Shown: positions 35,188-42,903 of the stretch, in pieces
How the letters are laid out: every line of letters begins with the position of its first letter
Position numbering within the stretch: position 1 is the first letter of the stretch
DNA from: Paracoccus sulfuroxidans
GTDB lineage: Bacteria; Pseudomonadota; Alphaproteobacteria; Rhodobacterales; Rhodobacteraceae
Reading direction: 5' to 3'
DNA: 64,000 nt
NCBI RefSeq assembly: GCF_007830335.1
Contig: NZ_VLKU01000005.1
Coordinates: forward strand, 173,322 to 237,321
Translations under genes and position numbers: made by a program
The notes under the pieces: generated by a model
What the model was told of the DNA's origin: nothing
The model's database searches: none
The model's input: only the letters and a program-made list of their open reading frames with translations

Positions 35188-36057
35188 TTAAGCCCGCGCC
35201 ACCACCAGCGTCGACCAGTCGCCGAAATCATCGCGCCGCTCCAGCGCCAGCCCGTGATCGGCATAGGCGCGGGTGACCTCATCGGCCTGCTGGACCAGAA
35301 TGCCCGACAGGATCGCCTTGCCGCCATGCGCGACATAGCGCGCCATGTCCGGGGCCAGATCGATCAGTGGCTGTTTCAGGATGTTTGCAAACACCAGATC
35401 GAAGGGCGCGGCGCCCTCGATCAGCGGATGGTCAAAGCCCACCGCCTCGACGCATTCGACGCGCCCGTCCAGACCATTGGCCATGACGTTTGCCTTGGCG
35501 GTATCAACCGCCACCGGGTCGATGTCGCCCGCCAGAACGATCTGCGGAAAGACCCGCGCCGCCGCCATCGCCAGAACCGCCGTGCCGCAGCCGACATCGA
35601 CGATGCGTTCGGGCGTGAAGCCCTGCGCGATCAGCCGGTCCAGCGCCAGAAGGCAACCCTTGGTCGTCGCGTGATGGCCGGTGCCGAAGGCCATCGCAGC
35701 CTCGATCAGCAGCCCCTCGGAATCTTCGGGGATCTTGTCGGCATCATGGCTGCCATAGACGAAGAAGCGCCCCGCCTCGACCGGGGACAGCTCGCGGCGC
35801 ACATGGGCGACCCAGTCGACCTCGGGCAGTTCCGAGATGACGAAGGGCTGCGCCCCCCAGGCGGCGGCCATCAGCGCCAGCGCGATCTCGTCCGGCGCTT
35901 CGGTGAAATACAAGCCGACTTCCCAGCGGTTCGATCCGTCCTCGATCTCGAACACGCCGCTGCCGACGGGTTCCGGGATCAGGTCTTCGCCAAGTTCGGC
36001 AAGGGCTTCGGCGGCATCACGGCCGACGACATTGGTAAGTGCGGTCCAGGTGGGCAT
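35188..36057 (-). CDS. prmA: Ribosomal protein L11 methyltransferase
   Basis: A 289-aa S-adenosylmethionine-dependent methyltransferase that trimethylates ribosomal protein L11. The class I SAM-binding loop is RIVDVGCGTAVLAMAAARVF near residue 155, preceded by EAAMAFGTGHHATTKGCLLA. The catalytic-site motif appears as FANILKQPLIDLAPDM. The N-terminal L11-recognition domain is short, as in other alphaproteobacteria. Its ATG shares the A of the msrA stop codon (TGATG), so it is coupled to msrA on the minus strand. It converges with the DUF1127 unit. Confidence 0.95.
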   Translation of the reverse strand: MPTWTALTNVVGRDAAEALAELGEDLIPEPVGSGVFEIEDGSNRWEVGLYFTEAPDEIALALMAAAWGAQPFVISELPEVDWVAHVRRELSPVEAGRFFVYGSHDADKIPEDSEGLLIEAAMAFGTGHHATTKGCLLALDRLIAQGFTPERIVDVGCGTAVLAMAAARVFPQIVLAGDIDPVAVDTAKANVMANGLDGRVECVEAVGFDHPLIEGAAPFDLVFANILKQPLIDLAPDMARYVAHGGKAILSGILVQQADEVTRAYADHGLALERRDDFGDWSTLVVARA

Positions 36058-36641
36058 CAGATCGGCTCATGTGGTTCTACCAGAGACGCTTTGACCCCGG
36101 TTCCGCGCAAGCCGCAATAGCCGTCAGGATAACGGTCCAGATATTGCTGGTGATCCTCTTCCGCAGGCCAGAAGGTCGAGGCCGGCAGGACCTCGGTGGT
36201 GATCGCCGGAAAGCCGTCCACGGCCAGCCGGTTGTTGTAATCCGCCTTCGAGGCGATCGCCGCCGCCTTCTGGTGATCGTTGAAATACATGATCAGCGAG
36301 CGGTACTGCGAACCCACGTCATTGCCCTGACGGTTCCCCTGCGAGGGGTTGTGGCTTTCCCAGAAGATCTGCAGCAGCCGCTCATAGCTGATGCGCGAGC
36401 TGTCATAGATCAGCCGCACCACCTCGGCATGACCGGTGTCGGTAGTACAGACCTGCTTATAGGTCGGGTTGTCGACATGGCCGCCCGCAAAGCCCACCTC
36501 GGTCAGCCAGACGCCTTCCAGCTGCCAGAACAGCCGCTCGACCCCCCAATAGCACCCCATGCCGAAAATGGCCTGATCAAAGCCTGCGGGAACCGGCGCA
36601 TCCAGGGGCCGGTCAAAAATCCTGTGCATCGGAGCCGTCAT
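36057..36641 (-). CDS. msrA: Peptide-methionine (S)-S-oxide reductase MsrA
   Basis: A 194-aa enzyme that reduces methionine-S-sulfoxide in proteins. The catalytic Cys is in AIFGMGCYWGVERLFWQLEG; the usual GCFWG has Tyr for Phe, a tolerated change. GFAGGHVDNPTYKQVCTTDT and GHAEVV follow. A resolving Cys is present in DGYCGLRGTG, but the last Cys found in many MsrA proteins (GTGVSC) is missing (GTGVKASL). The start at 36641 (MTAPMHRIF) has AAAGGATG just upstream. It lies before prmA with a one-base overlap. Confidence 0.94.
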   Translation of the reverse strand: MTAPMHRIFDRPLDAPVPAGFDQAIFGMGCYWGVERLFWQLEGVWLTEVGFAGGHVDNPTYKQVCTTDTGHAEVVRLIYDSSRISYERLLQIFWESHNPSQGNRQGNDVGSQYRSLIMYFNDHQKAAAIASKADYNNRLAVDGFPAITTEVLPASTFWPAEEDHQQYLDRYPDGYCGLRGTGVKASLVEPHEPI

Positions 36642-36791
36642 TTCGCATCCTTTCGATCCGTTCGGGTATCTAGGTAGGTAGCCAGCCGGTCGGGTGCAAC
36701 GCGCAAGCGGCCCTCGGGTTTCCCACATGTGGTTGATCCTGCGGGCCGTTCTGCGAAACTGCGATGAAATTTTCGCCGCAGGATGGGCAGG

Positions 36792-37787
36792 ATGAAACCC
36801 GGACCACTGAACCTTATCACAGATGTCGCCGGGCTGCGGGTCGGGAACGCGCAGGACGACCGCCTGCGCTCGGGCGTCAGCGTGCTGACCTCGGACCGGG
36901 CTTTTGCCTGCGCCTACAATGTGATGGGCGGCGCGCCCGGCACGCGAGAGACCGATCTGCTGGCCCCCGACAAGCTGGTGCAGGGGGTGGATGCGCTGGT
37001 GCTGTCGGGCGGCTCGGCCTTCGGGCTGGCGGCCTGCGACGGCGTGGCTGCGGGCCTGAGGGCAGTGGGACGCGGGTTTCAGGTCGGGCCGATCCGCGTG
37101 CCCATCGTGCCCGGCGCGATCATCTTCGATCTGTTGAACGGTGGCGACAAGGATTGGGACCAGAGCCCCTATCCCGCGCTTGGCCGCGCGGCGCTGGAAG
37201 CAGCCGCCCCGGATTTCCTGCTGGGGACAGCGGGTGCGGGCACAGGGGCCGCCACGCATGACCTGAAGGGCGGGCTTGGTTCGGCCTCGGCGGTGCTCGA
37301 CTGCGGGATCACCATTGGCGCGCTGGTCGCGGTGAACGCGCTCGGCTCGGTCACGCATGGCCCATCAGCGCATTTCTGGGCCGCGCCATGGGAGCTTGAG
37401 GGCGAATTCGGCGGCCTCGGCCAGGGCGGCAACTTGCCGGGCGGGGCCGAGCCCGCCCTTGGCAAGCGATTGGGCGAGGCCACGACCATCGCCATCGTCG
37501 CGACGGATGCCGCGCTCGACAAGGCGGCGCTGGCGCGGCTGGCGACGGCTGCTCAGGACGGCATGGCGCGCGCCATCGTCCCCAGCCACACGCCCTTCGA
37601 CGGCGATCTGGTCTTTGCCGTCTCGACCGGCGCGAAGCCCCTGCCCGACCCTGACCTGACGCCCTTTGCGCTTGGCCATGCGGCCGCCAGCGTGCTGGCC
37701 CGTGCCATCGCACGCGGCGTCTTTGCGGCCACGCCGCGCCCCGGCGATCTGCAGCCCTGCTGGTCCGACGCCCGTCGCCCGGGCTGA
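36792..37787 (+). CDS. P1 family (S58/DmpA-type) peptidase
   Basis: A 331-aa N-terminal-nucleophile hydrolase of the DmpA/S58 family, aminopeptidases that mature by self-cleavage. NLITDVAGLRVGNAQDDRLR at the N-terminus, VDALVLSGGSAFGLAACDGV and VGPIRVPIVPGAIIFDLLNG are family hallmarks. The cleavage site is probably before Ser in AVNALGSVTHG. The C-terminal PSHTPFDGDLVFAVSTG is also conserved. ATG at 36792 is chosen because AGGA lies eight bases upstream; ATG 36783 is in frame. Natural substrates are unknown; beta-peptides and D-amino-acid amides are known for relatives. Confidence 0.9.
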   Translation: MKPGPLNLITDVAGLRVGNAQDDRLRSGVSVLTSDRAFACAYNVMGGAPGTRETDLLAPDKLVQGVDALVLSGGSAFGLAACDGVAAGLRAVGRGFQVGPIRVPIVPGAIIFDLLNGGDKDWDQSPYPALGRAALEAAAPDFLLGTAGAGTGAATHDLKGGLGSASAVLDCGITIGALVAVNALGSVTHGPSAHFWAAPWELEGEFGGLGQGGNLPGGAEPALGKRLGEATTIAIVATDAALDKAALARLATAAQDGMARAIVPSHTPFDGDLVFAVSTGAKPLPDPDLTPFALGHAAASVLARAIARGVFAATPRPGDLQPCWSDARRPG

Positions 37788-37796
37788 ACGCGGCAG

Positions 37797-37826
37797 AAAA
37801 AATGGGCGGCGAGAGAGACGCCGCCC
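37797..37826 (-). terminator. Hairpin with T-run on the minus strand (second of two tandem terminators)
   Basis: GGGCGGCG-AGAGAGA-CGCCGCCC is a perfect 8-bp stem. On the minus strand it is followed by a run of T (A-run 37797-37802 on the plus strand). It also lies ten bases after the P1 peptidase stop, so it may terminate both directions, though there is no T-run on the plus side. Confidence 0.6.
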
Positions 37827-37943
37827 AAGTCAGAACACGCCAAGAGGGAAAATCTGACGATACGACAACAACGCCACAGCGGCAGAAAAGTTCTTCACGA
37901 TCTCTTGACAGGCAGAAAACTGGTCAAAACTGGCTGATCCAAC

Positions 37944-37968
37944 AAAAAAGGCCCGCCAATGGCGGGCC
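37944..37968 (-). terminator. Rho-independent terminator of the trcR-like gene
   Basis: On the minus strand GGCCCGCC-ATT-GGCGGGCC is followed by TTTTTT. It lies 24 bases after the stop of the gene at 37992. A strong intrinsic terminator. Confidence 0.9.
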
Positions 37969-37991
37969 TGTTCATCTGCCGGATCAAAGGA

Positions 37992-38753
37992 TCAGCGGCG
38001 ATCATCCTCGTCTTCATCCTCATCATCCGCATCGGGGAGGTTGAAGAAGCTGTCGGCATCCAGATCGGGCTCGGGCGCATCCGCCTTGTCGTCATTGCCG
38101 CCCAGCGTGAAGTTCTCAAGCCCGGCAATGTTCGACGGCATGCGCGGCTCATCTCCGCTCATCGCGAGCGACGTCTCGGTCGAGACCAGCTTGCGACGCT
38201 CATCATCCGTCATCACGCCGCCTTCCGAGGCCTTGCGCTTGGCGGCCTTCTGCACGGCCGCGTCTAGTTCCGACTGGCGGCAGAGGCCCAGTGCAACCGG
38301 GTCGATCGGCTGGATGTTCTGGATGTTCCAATGCGTCCGGTCGCGGATCGAGGCGATGGTCGGCTTCGTCGTCCCCACCAGCTTCGAGATCTGCGCATCC
38401 GCCAATTCCGGGTGGAACTTGACCAGCCACAGGATGGCGGCCGGACGGTCCTGACGCTTCGACAGCGGCGTATAGCGCGGCCCGCGACGTTTCTCTTCGC
38501 CTTCGGCGGCGGGGTTGTGCTTCAGCTTCAGCTTGTAGACCGGGTCCTTCTGACCCTTCTCGATCTCTGCCGGGTCAAGCTGGTTCGAGGCGACCGGGTC
38601 AAAGCCCTTGACCCCCACCGCGACATCGCCATCCGCGATCCCCTGCACTTCCAGTTCATGCATGCCGCAGAAATCAGCGATCTGCTTGAAGCTCAGAGTC
38701 GTGTTGTCGACCAGCCAGACAGCAGTGGCCTTGGCCATCAGTGGCTTGTTCAT
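37992..38753 (-). CDS. DUF1013 family cell-cycle transcriptional regulator (TrcR-like)
   Basis: A 253-aa cytosolic protein of the DUF1013 family, found across alphaproteobacteria and named TrcR in current annotations as a cell-cycle transcription factor. The N-terminal part MNKPLMAKATAVWLVDNTTL and SFKQIADFCGMHELEVQGIA looks like a DNA-binding helical domain. A second helix-turn-helix-like segment is HPELADAQISKLVGTTKPTI. The C-terminus is very acidic (DADDEDEDEDD). AAGGAG lies before the ATG at 38753. It is a stand-alone gene divergent from the RNase T2 gene, with a tandem terminator behind it. Confidence 0.85.
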   Translation of the reverse strand: MNKPLMAKATAVWLVDNTTLSFKQIADFCGMHELEVQGIADGDVAVGVKGFDPVASNQLDPAEIEKGQKDPVYKLKLKHNPAAEGEEKRRGPRYTPLSKRQDRPAAILWLVKFHPELADAQISKLVGTTKPTIASIRDRTHWNIQNIQPIDPVALGLCRQSELDAAVQKAAKRKASEGGVMTDDERRKLVSTETSLAMSGDEPRMPSNIAGLENFTLGGNDDKADAPEPDLDADSFFNLPDADDEDEDEDDRR

Positions 38754-38892
38754 GACGTACTCCTTAACAATATCTTTCCCGGCCGGGAAAACGGCGGGAG
38801 GCGGTTGCCATTCCATTTTCAGGGGGATTGGCGGATTATATAAGGGCAAAAGAGGTCGAAATAAAGTGTGAATCTCGTGGCAGGAAGTAACA

Positions 38893-39543
38893 GTGACATC
38901 TAGTCTGACCGGCATGAGATTTGCCCTTTCCCTTCTGCTGGCGCTGGCCGCCGCATGGCCCGCCTCCGCACAGGGTGTCGCAGGTCGCTTCGACTATTAC
39001 GTCCTCTCGCTCAGCTGGTCGCCCAGCTGGTGCCGGTCCGAAGGTGACCCGGGTGACGACCAATGCCGCCCCGGGCGCAAAAAGGCCTTCGTCGTGCATG
39101 GCCTCTGGCCCCAGAACATGCGGGGCTTCCCTTCTGATTGCCCGACGCACCTGCCCGGACCAGAGCGGCGCGACACACGCGAAATCAGCGATATCATGGG
39201 CTCAAGTGGCCTCGCTTGGTACCAATGGCGCAAGCATGGCCGCTGCTCGGGCCTCAGCGCCCGCGCCTATTTCGACACGACGCGCCGGGCCTTCGACAGC
39301 ATCGCCATGCCGGAAGTGCTGGAGGAGCTTCCCCGCGACGTCACGCTGGCCGCCCGCGTGATCGAGGATGCCTTCATCGAATTGAACCCGGCGCTTCATC
39401 GCGACGGCATCACCGTCACCTGCCGTGACCGCGCCCTGCAAGAGGTGCGCATTTGCTTGACCCGAGATCTGGAGCCGCGCCGGTGTGAGCCTGACGTGCG
39501 CCGCGATTGCAGCGGCAACTTCCTGGTTCCAGCGCCTCGCTGA
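38893..39543 (+). CDS. Ribonuclease T2 family protein, secreted
   Basis: A 216-aa protein with a Sec signal peptide (RFALSLLLALAAAWPASAQ). Both catalytic segments of RNase T2 are visible: KKAFVVHGLWPQNM (CAS I, active-site His) and WYQWRKHGRCSG (CAS II, second His with Lys). It begins with YYVLSLSWSPSWC, typical of T2 enzymes, and has paired cysteines. It should cleave RNA in the periplasm or outside the cell. GTG at 38893 is used because AGGAAG lies five bases upstream; ATG 38914 would still leave a complete signal peptide. A 3'-end repeat element follows the stop. Confidence 0.9.
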   Translation: MTSSLTGMRFALSLLLALAAAWPASAQGVAGRFDYYVLSLSWSPSWCRSEGDPGDDQCRPGRKKAFVVHGLWPQNMRGFPSDCPTHLPGPERRDTREISDIMGSSGLAWYQWRKHGRCSGLSARAYFDTTRRAFDSIAMPEVLEELPRDVTLAARVIEDAFIELNPALHRDGITVTCRDRALQEVRICLTRDLEPRRCEPDVRRDCSGNFLVPAPR

Positions 39544-39550
39544 CGGCACT

Positions 39551-39592
39551 GCCGGTGCCTCCGGCGGGGATATTTAAACATGAAAGAAGCGC
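39551..39592 (+). repeat. 3'-end repeat element, copy 2
   Basis: Seven bases after the RNase T2 stop, GCCGG-TGCCT-CCGGC forms a short hairpin, followed by GGGGATATTTAAACATGAAA and then GAAGCGC. A nearly perfect inverted copy lies at 39717-39753. A terminator-like role is likely from position. Confidence 0.65.
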
Positions 39593-39673
39593 ATTAAGAG
39601 AATCGCAATCTTTCTGCGGCATTGATGGCAGTACGGAACAGGCGGGGACGCCGATGGCCGTCATGGAAGAAGC

Positions 39674-39708
39674 CACACCCCGTTCCGGGTTCGCTCAGTC
39701 GGGGTGTG
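39674..39708. other. Hairpin inside the inverted repeat pair
   Basis: CACACCCCG and CGGGGTGTG form a perfect 9-bp stem with a 17-base loop, followed on the plus strand by TTGTTTCTTTC. It lies between the two inverted 3'-end elements in a gene-free 236-bp spacer. It may be an extra terminator or the core of a small RNA. Confidence 0.4.
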
Positions 39709-39716
39709 CGCTTGTT

Positions 39717-39753
39717 TCTTTCATGCTTAAATATCCCCGCCGGAGGCACCGGC
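39717..39753 (-). repeat. 3'-end repeat element, copy 3 (inverted partner of copy 2)
   Basis: On the minus strand GCCGGTGCCTCCGGCGGGGA, then TATTTAAGCATGAAAGAA, follows the quinone oxidoreductase stop by 27 bases. It differs from copy 2 at one base over about 37. It points in the direction of its upstream gene, like the other copies. Confidence 0.65.
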
Positions 39754-39779
39754 CGCGACATCTGCGCTTCGCGCGCCGA

Positions 39780-40766
39780 CTAGGGTGCGACGCGCAACAG
39801 GATCTTGCCGATATGATCGCCGCCTTCCATGTGACGATGCGCATCGGCCGCATTCGCCAGATCGAATTCGCTGTCGATCAGCGGCCGCACTCGGCCTTTT
39901 TCGACCAGCGGCCATAGATGCGTCATCAACTCCTGCGCGATCCCGGCTTTGGCGAGGTCGGATTGAGGCCTCAGGGTCGAGCCTGTCACCACCAGACGGC
40001 GCGTCATGATCTGGGCGAAGTTGATCTCGGCCTTGGGACCGGCAAGGAAAGCGATCATCACCAGACGGCCTTCCTCGGTCAGGGTTCGGATGTTGCGCGC
40101 GATGTAATCGCCTCCCACCATATCGAGAATCAGGTTGGCGCCCCCGGCTTTCTTGAGCACTTCCACGAAATCGGTCTCGCGGTAGTTGATCGGGATCGCC
40201 CCCAGATCGGCGCAGGCCGCGCATTTTTCGTCCGAGCCGGCGGTCGCCCAGACCTTGGCCCCCAGAGCATGCGCGATCTGGATGGCCATCGTGCCGATGC
40301 CCGAGGAGCCGCCATGGACCAAAAACCGCTCACCCGCCTTCAACCCGCCGCGCATGACGACGTTGGACCAGACGGTATAGGCGGTCTCGGGCAGCGCGGC
40401 TGCCTGACGCAGGTCGAGGCCCGCCGGGATCGGCAGGGCATGCTCGGCGGGGCAGATCACATATTCTGCGTAGCCGCCGCCGGGCAAGAGCGCACAGACC
40501 TCGTCCCCCTGTTTCCAGCGCGTGACACCCGGCCCCACGGCTGCGACCGTGCCCGAGCATTCCAGACCCGGCAGGTCGGATGCTCCGGCAGGCGGCGCGT
40601 AGGATCCGGCGCGCTGCAGGACGTCCGGCCGGTTGACCCCCGCCCAAGCGGTGCGAATCAGGATCTGGCCATGGCCTGCGACCGGAACGGCGCGCGTGGC
40701 GACTTTCAGGACATCGGCGCTGCCGGGGGCAGTGATTTCGACTGCGCGCATGGTGTCTGGGATCAT
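39780..40766 (-). CDS. NAD(P)H-quinone oxidoreductase (zinc-independent MDR, QOR/PIG3 type)
   Basis: A 328-aa medium-chain dehydrogenase/reductase of the quinone oxidoreductase group, acting in the cytosol with NADPH. N-terminal MRAVEITAPGSADVLKVATR is followed by NRPDVLQRAGSYAPPAGASD (PIG3-like) and LPGLECSGTVAAVG. The nucleotide-binding motif is FLVHGGSSGIGTMAIQIAHA. No zinc-ligand cysteines of alcohol dehydrogenases are seen. GGAG precedes the ATG at 40766, which overlaps the coq9 stop by four bases. Coupling to coq9 suggests a link to quinone metabolism, but this is inference. Confidence 0.88.
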   Translation of the reverse strand: MIPDTMRAVEITAPGSADVLKVATRAVPVAGHGQILIRTAWAGVNRPDVLQRAGSYAPPAGASDLPGLECSGTVAAVGPGVTRWKQGDEVCALLPGGGYAEYVICPAEHALPIPAGLDLRQAAALPETAYTVWSNVVMRGGLKAGERFLVHGGSSGIGTMAIQIAHALGAKVWATAGSDEKCAACADLGAIPINYRETDFVEVLKKAGGANLILDMVGGDYIARNIRTLTEEGRLVMIAFLAGPKAEINFAQIMTRRLVVTGSTLRPQSDLAKAGIAQELMTHLWPLVEKGRVRPLIDSEFDLANAADAHRHMEGGDHIGKILLRVAP

Positions 40767-41437
40767 GCCTGGTCTCCGTTCGTGGCTGTCTCGGTCCGGC
40801 CGGGGGCCGGTCTGGGCTGGGGCTTGCGGATCCAGCCGGTGGCAATATCGGTCAGCGGCGCGACGCCCGGGATGGCGCGCAGCCTGCCCTTGAGCGTCTC
40901 GAACCGCATGACGCCCTCGATGCGGCGATCGAGGAAGGCGCGGGTATCGGCCAGATCGGGCGAATCGTCGCCCAGCCAGTAAAGCACCGTCGCGCCATAG
41001 ACCGCCGCCAGTGTCGCGCGTTTCGAGTACCAGTTGACGTCGCTTGAGGTGTCGCCCAGCCCGTTCCAGATCGCATCGACCGTGTCCCAGACAAGGCGCG
41101 TGCCCAGCGCCGCGTTCTGCGGCAGGGCCAGCACCACCGCGCCCGCGCGCGCCATCTGCCGGTCCGAGAGCAGCAGCCGGTGCATCACCGCCTGCGTCAC
41201 CTTTTCGCGAAAACGGCCCTGCGGCGGCGTGGCCTTCAGCCATTCGCGCAACTCGGCATCCTTGCGGCGGTGGTAGGCGGCGGCCAGATCGGCCCCGCCT
41301 CCGGGCAGGTGGACCCGCGCCATGGCCGGGCTGATGCCGATGTCGCGCGCCCCTTCGGCGATGGCCGTCTGGCTCATCCCTTCGAACGTGGCGTGGTTCA
41401 GCGCGGCATCGATCAGGCGGTCGCGTTCTGTTTCCAT
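40763..41437 (-). CDS. coq9: COQ9 family ubiquinone biosynthesis protein
   Basis: A 224-aa protein with the TetR-like all-helical fold of COQ9. The signature DVNWYSKRATLAAVYGATVL and YWLGDDSPD is clear, with FLDRRIEGVMRFE after it. COQ9 binds lipids or quinone intermediates and supports the COQ7-type hydroxylase step in ubiquinone synthesis at the membrane surface. The N-terminal part (DRLIDAALNHATFEGMSQTA) resembles the TetR helix-turn-helix but is not expected to bind DNA. GGAGGAG stands before the ATG. The stop is overlapped by the start of the quinone oxidoreductase gene. Confidence 0.92.
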   Translation of the reverse strand: METERDRLIDAALNHATFEGMSQTAIAEGARDIGISPAMARVHLPGGGADLAAAYHRRKDAELREWLKATPPQGRFREKVTQAVMHRLLLSDRQMARAGAVVLALPQNAALGTRLVWDTVDAIWNGLGDTSSDVNWYSKRATLAAVYGATVLYWLGDDSPDLADTRAFLDRRIEGVMRFETLKGRLRAIPGVAPLTDIATGWIRKPQPRPAPGRTETATNGDQA

Positions 41438-41559
41438 GGCTCTGCTCCTCCTTCATGTCGGCAGGTGCCGGAATTTCTGGACAAATGCAAATCGCCTTGC
41501 TAGAAGGCCGCGTCCTGCAATTCAGCTTAACTCTAACCTAGGAAGGTGGTGACAACCAC

Positions 41560-41766
41560 ATGCAGGTAAGTGTTCGCGACAACAACGTCGAACAGGCACT
41601 TCGCGCCCTGAAGAAAAAACTTCAGCGCGAGGGGGTTTTTCGTGAAATGAAGCTCAAGCAGCATTTCGAGAAACCGTCGGTCAAGAAAGCTCGTGAAAAA
41701 GCCGAGGCCGTGCGCCGCGCCCGCAAGCTGGCGCGCAAAAAAGCGCAACGCGAAGGCGCGCTTTAA
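41560..41766 (+). CDS. rpsU: 30S ribosomal protein S21
   Basis: A 68-aa basic ribosomal protein, with N-terminus [20 protein letters not shown] and tail [13 protein letters not shown], typical of alphaproteobacterial S21. It sits on the small subunit near the anti-Shine-Dalgarno region. AGGAAGGTGGTG forms a strong ribosome binding site just upstream. It is a single-gene unit between coq9 (divergent) and the DUF2380 gene (convergent), with its own terminator. Confidence 0.97.
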   Translation: MQVSVRDNNVEQALRALKKKLQREGVFREMKLKQHFEKPSVKKAREKAEAVRRARKLARKKAQREGAL

Positions 41767-41802
41767 GTCGTCCGGATGCCGGATGGCAGCCTTTGGACAA
41801 AG

Positions 41803-41828
41803 CCTCCGGCAGTGCCGGGGGTTTTTTT
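41803..41828 (+). terminator. Rho-independent terminator of rpsU
   Basis: CCTCCGG-CAGTG-CCGGGGG (one G/T pair) followed by seven T. It lies 36 bases after the rpsU stop and touches the stop codon of the converging DUF2380 gene at 41827. Confidence 0.9.
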
Positions 41829-42309
41829 ATTCCGGCTGGGGCGCCAGCGAGGTCGTCAGGACATCCGCCAGAAAGCGCGCGGCCCGGCGCCAGGATTCGT
41901 CATTGTCGCCGCGAAAGCTCAGGTCACGCCGCAGGACCAGCCGGGATTCGCGCACATCCATCACCTGCACATAGATCTGCATGATCAGCGTGCTGGTCTT
42001 CAGCACCGAGACAAAGATGGCGTGATCGCTTCCCTGCGCTGCGGCCAGCTTCAGCAGGCATTCGGGCGTCTCATCCGGGCAGGCGGCGCTGACCTCTTGC
42101 GGCTGGATCTCGACCACCTCGCCCACCGCCACCTCGTCCTTCAGAACCGAGTGCATCAGCGAAAGCCGCGCTTCATGTTGCGCGCGCTGATCCTCGGGCT
42201 CATGCGAGGTGTCCAGAAACTTGATCGGCATGACCGCGACGCGATGCGTCTGCGCCCCTGCAGCGAGGGGAAGGGTCAGGGCCAGCAGAAGCACCATCAA
42301 CCGGAGCAT
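41827..42309 (-). CDS. DUF2380 domain-containing secreted protein
   Basis: A 160-aa protein with a Sec signal peptide (MLRLMVLLLALTLPLAAGAQ). The mature domain has HRVAVMPIKFLDTSHEPEDQ and later CPDETPECLLKLAAAQGSDH, with IFVSVLKTSTLIMQIYVQVM, matching DUF2380 of Rhodobacterales and Rhizobiales. The pattern resembles periplasmic domains that compute a protein name/level in lipoprotein-like curli factors, but no function is established. Paired cysteines (CPDETPEC) may form a disulphide. It lies four bases after the lrp stop on the same strand, so may be co-transcribed with the regulator. Confidence 0.82.
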   Translation of the reverse strand: MLRLMVLLLALTLPLAAGAQTHRVAVMPIKFLDTSHEPEDQRAQHEARLSLMHSVLKDEVAVGEVVEIQPQEVSAACPDETPECLLKLAAAQGSDHAIFVSVLKTSTLIMQIYVQVMDVRESRLVLRRDLSFRGDNDESWRRAARFLADVLTTSLAPQPE

Positions 42310-42313
42310 GGCA

Positions 42314-42775
42314 TCACACCGGCAGCGCTGTGGTGAAGGCGACAGTCCTCAGCGAGAAGGACGAATGCATCTGCGCCACCCCCGGCAGCTTGGCCAGTCG
42401 CTGGCGGTGGATGCGGGCAAAATCATCCGTGTCCTGCGCCACCACCTTCAGCAGATAGTCGGCCGAGCCCGCCATCAGGTGGCATTCCAGCACGTCCGGA
42501 ATGGTGCGGACCGCGCGCTCGAACGCCTCAAGCAGTTCGTCCGCCTGCCCCGAAAGCGTGATCTCGACAAAGACGGTGGTCGGCCTCTCGATCTTGCGGG
42601 CGTCCAGCAGGGCGACATAGCCGCGAATCATTCCGGTTTCTTCCAGCCGCTGAACGCGGCGGTGGCAGGCGCTGGCCGACAGGCTGACTTTCTGCGCCAG
42701 ATCGGCATTGGTGATCCGTCCATCCTTCTGAAGTACGGCCAGAATGCGGCGATCTATTGCATCAAGTTCGATCAT
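42314..42775 (-). CDS. Lrp/AsnC family regulator, probable activator of ald
   Basis: A 153-aa regulator with an N-terminal winged helix-turn-helix (LDAIDRRILAVLQKDGRITN, ADLAQKVSLSASACHRRVQR) and a C-terminal RAM domain (VFVEITLSGQADELLEAFER; HLMAGSADYLLKVVAQDTDD). It is divergent from ald across 137 bases. In many proteobacteria the adjacent Lrp-type gene (AldR, or AlaR) senses alanine and controls ald; that role is inferred here from position. Two copies of AATTTTGCAG in the shared region are candidate operators. Confidence 0.9.
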   Translation of the reverse strand: MIELDAIDRRILAVLQKDGRITNADLAQKVSLSASACHRRVQRLEETGMIRGYVALLDARKIERPTTVFVEITLSGQADELLEAFERAVRTIPDVLECHLMAGSADYLLKVVAQDTDDFARIHRQRLAKLPGVAQMHSSFSLRTVAFTTALPV

Positions 42776-42792
42776 CTGCAGATCCTTGCGTC

Positions 42793-42903
42793 AATTTTGC
42801 AGTTCTTGAAAATTCCTCCCGATCTAATGCCTTGATGTGAGGTTGTTAAGCAAGATCTTTCCATTCCCGAACTCTGCGATCATCTTGTGCCCAAATTTTG
42901 CAG
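42793..42903. promoter_or_regulatory. Candidate Lrp-type operator region between lrp and ald
   Basis: The decamer AATTTTGCAG occurs at 42793-42802 and again at 42894-42903 in the same direction, 101 bases apart. The first copy opens an imperfect palindrome, AATTTTGCAG then TTCTTGAAAATT. The second copy abuts the ald ribosome binding site. Lrp-family regulators often bind several spaced A/T-rich sites. Evidence is positional and by eye. Confidence 0.4.

Noticed and set aside
36642..37358. In-frame 5' extension of msrA to 37358
   Set aside because: The conserved MsrA N-terminus and a good ribosome binding site are at 36641. The extension overlaps the P1 peptidase gene and shows no domain.
40767..41456. 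In-frame 5' extension of the quinone oxidoreductase over coq9
   Set aside because: The extension is the wrong frame of coq9. The oxidoreductase starts at 40766 with its own GGAG site and the usual ATGA overlap.
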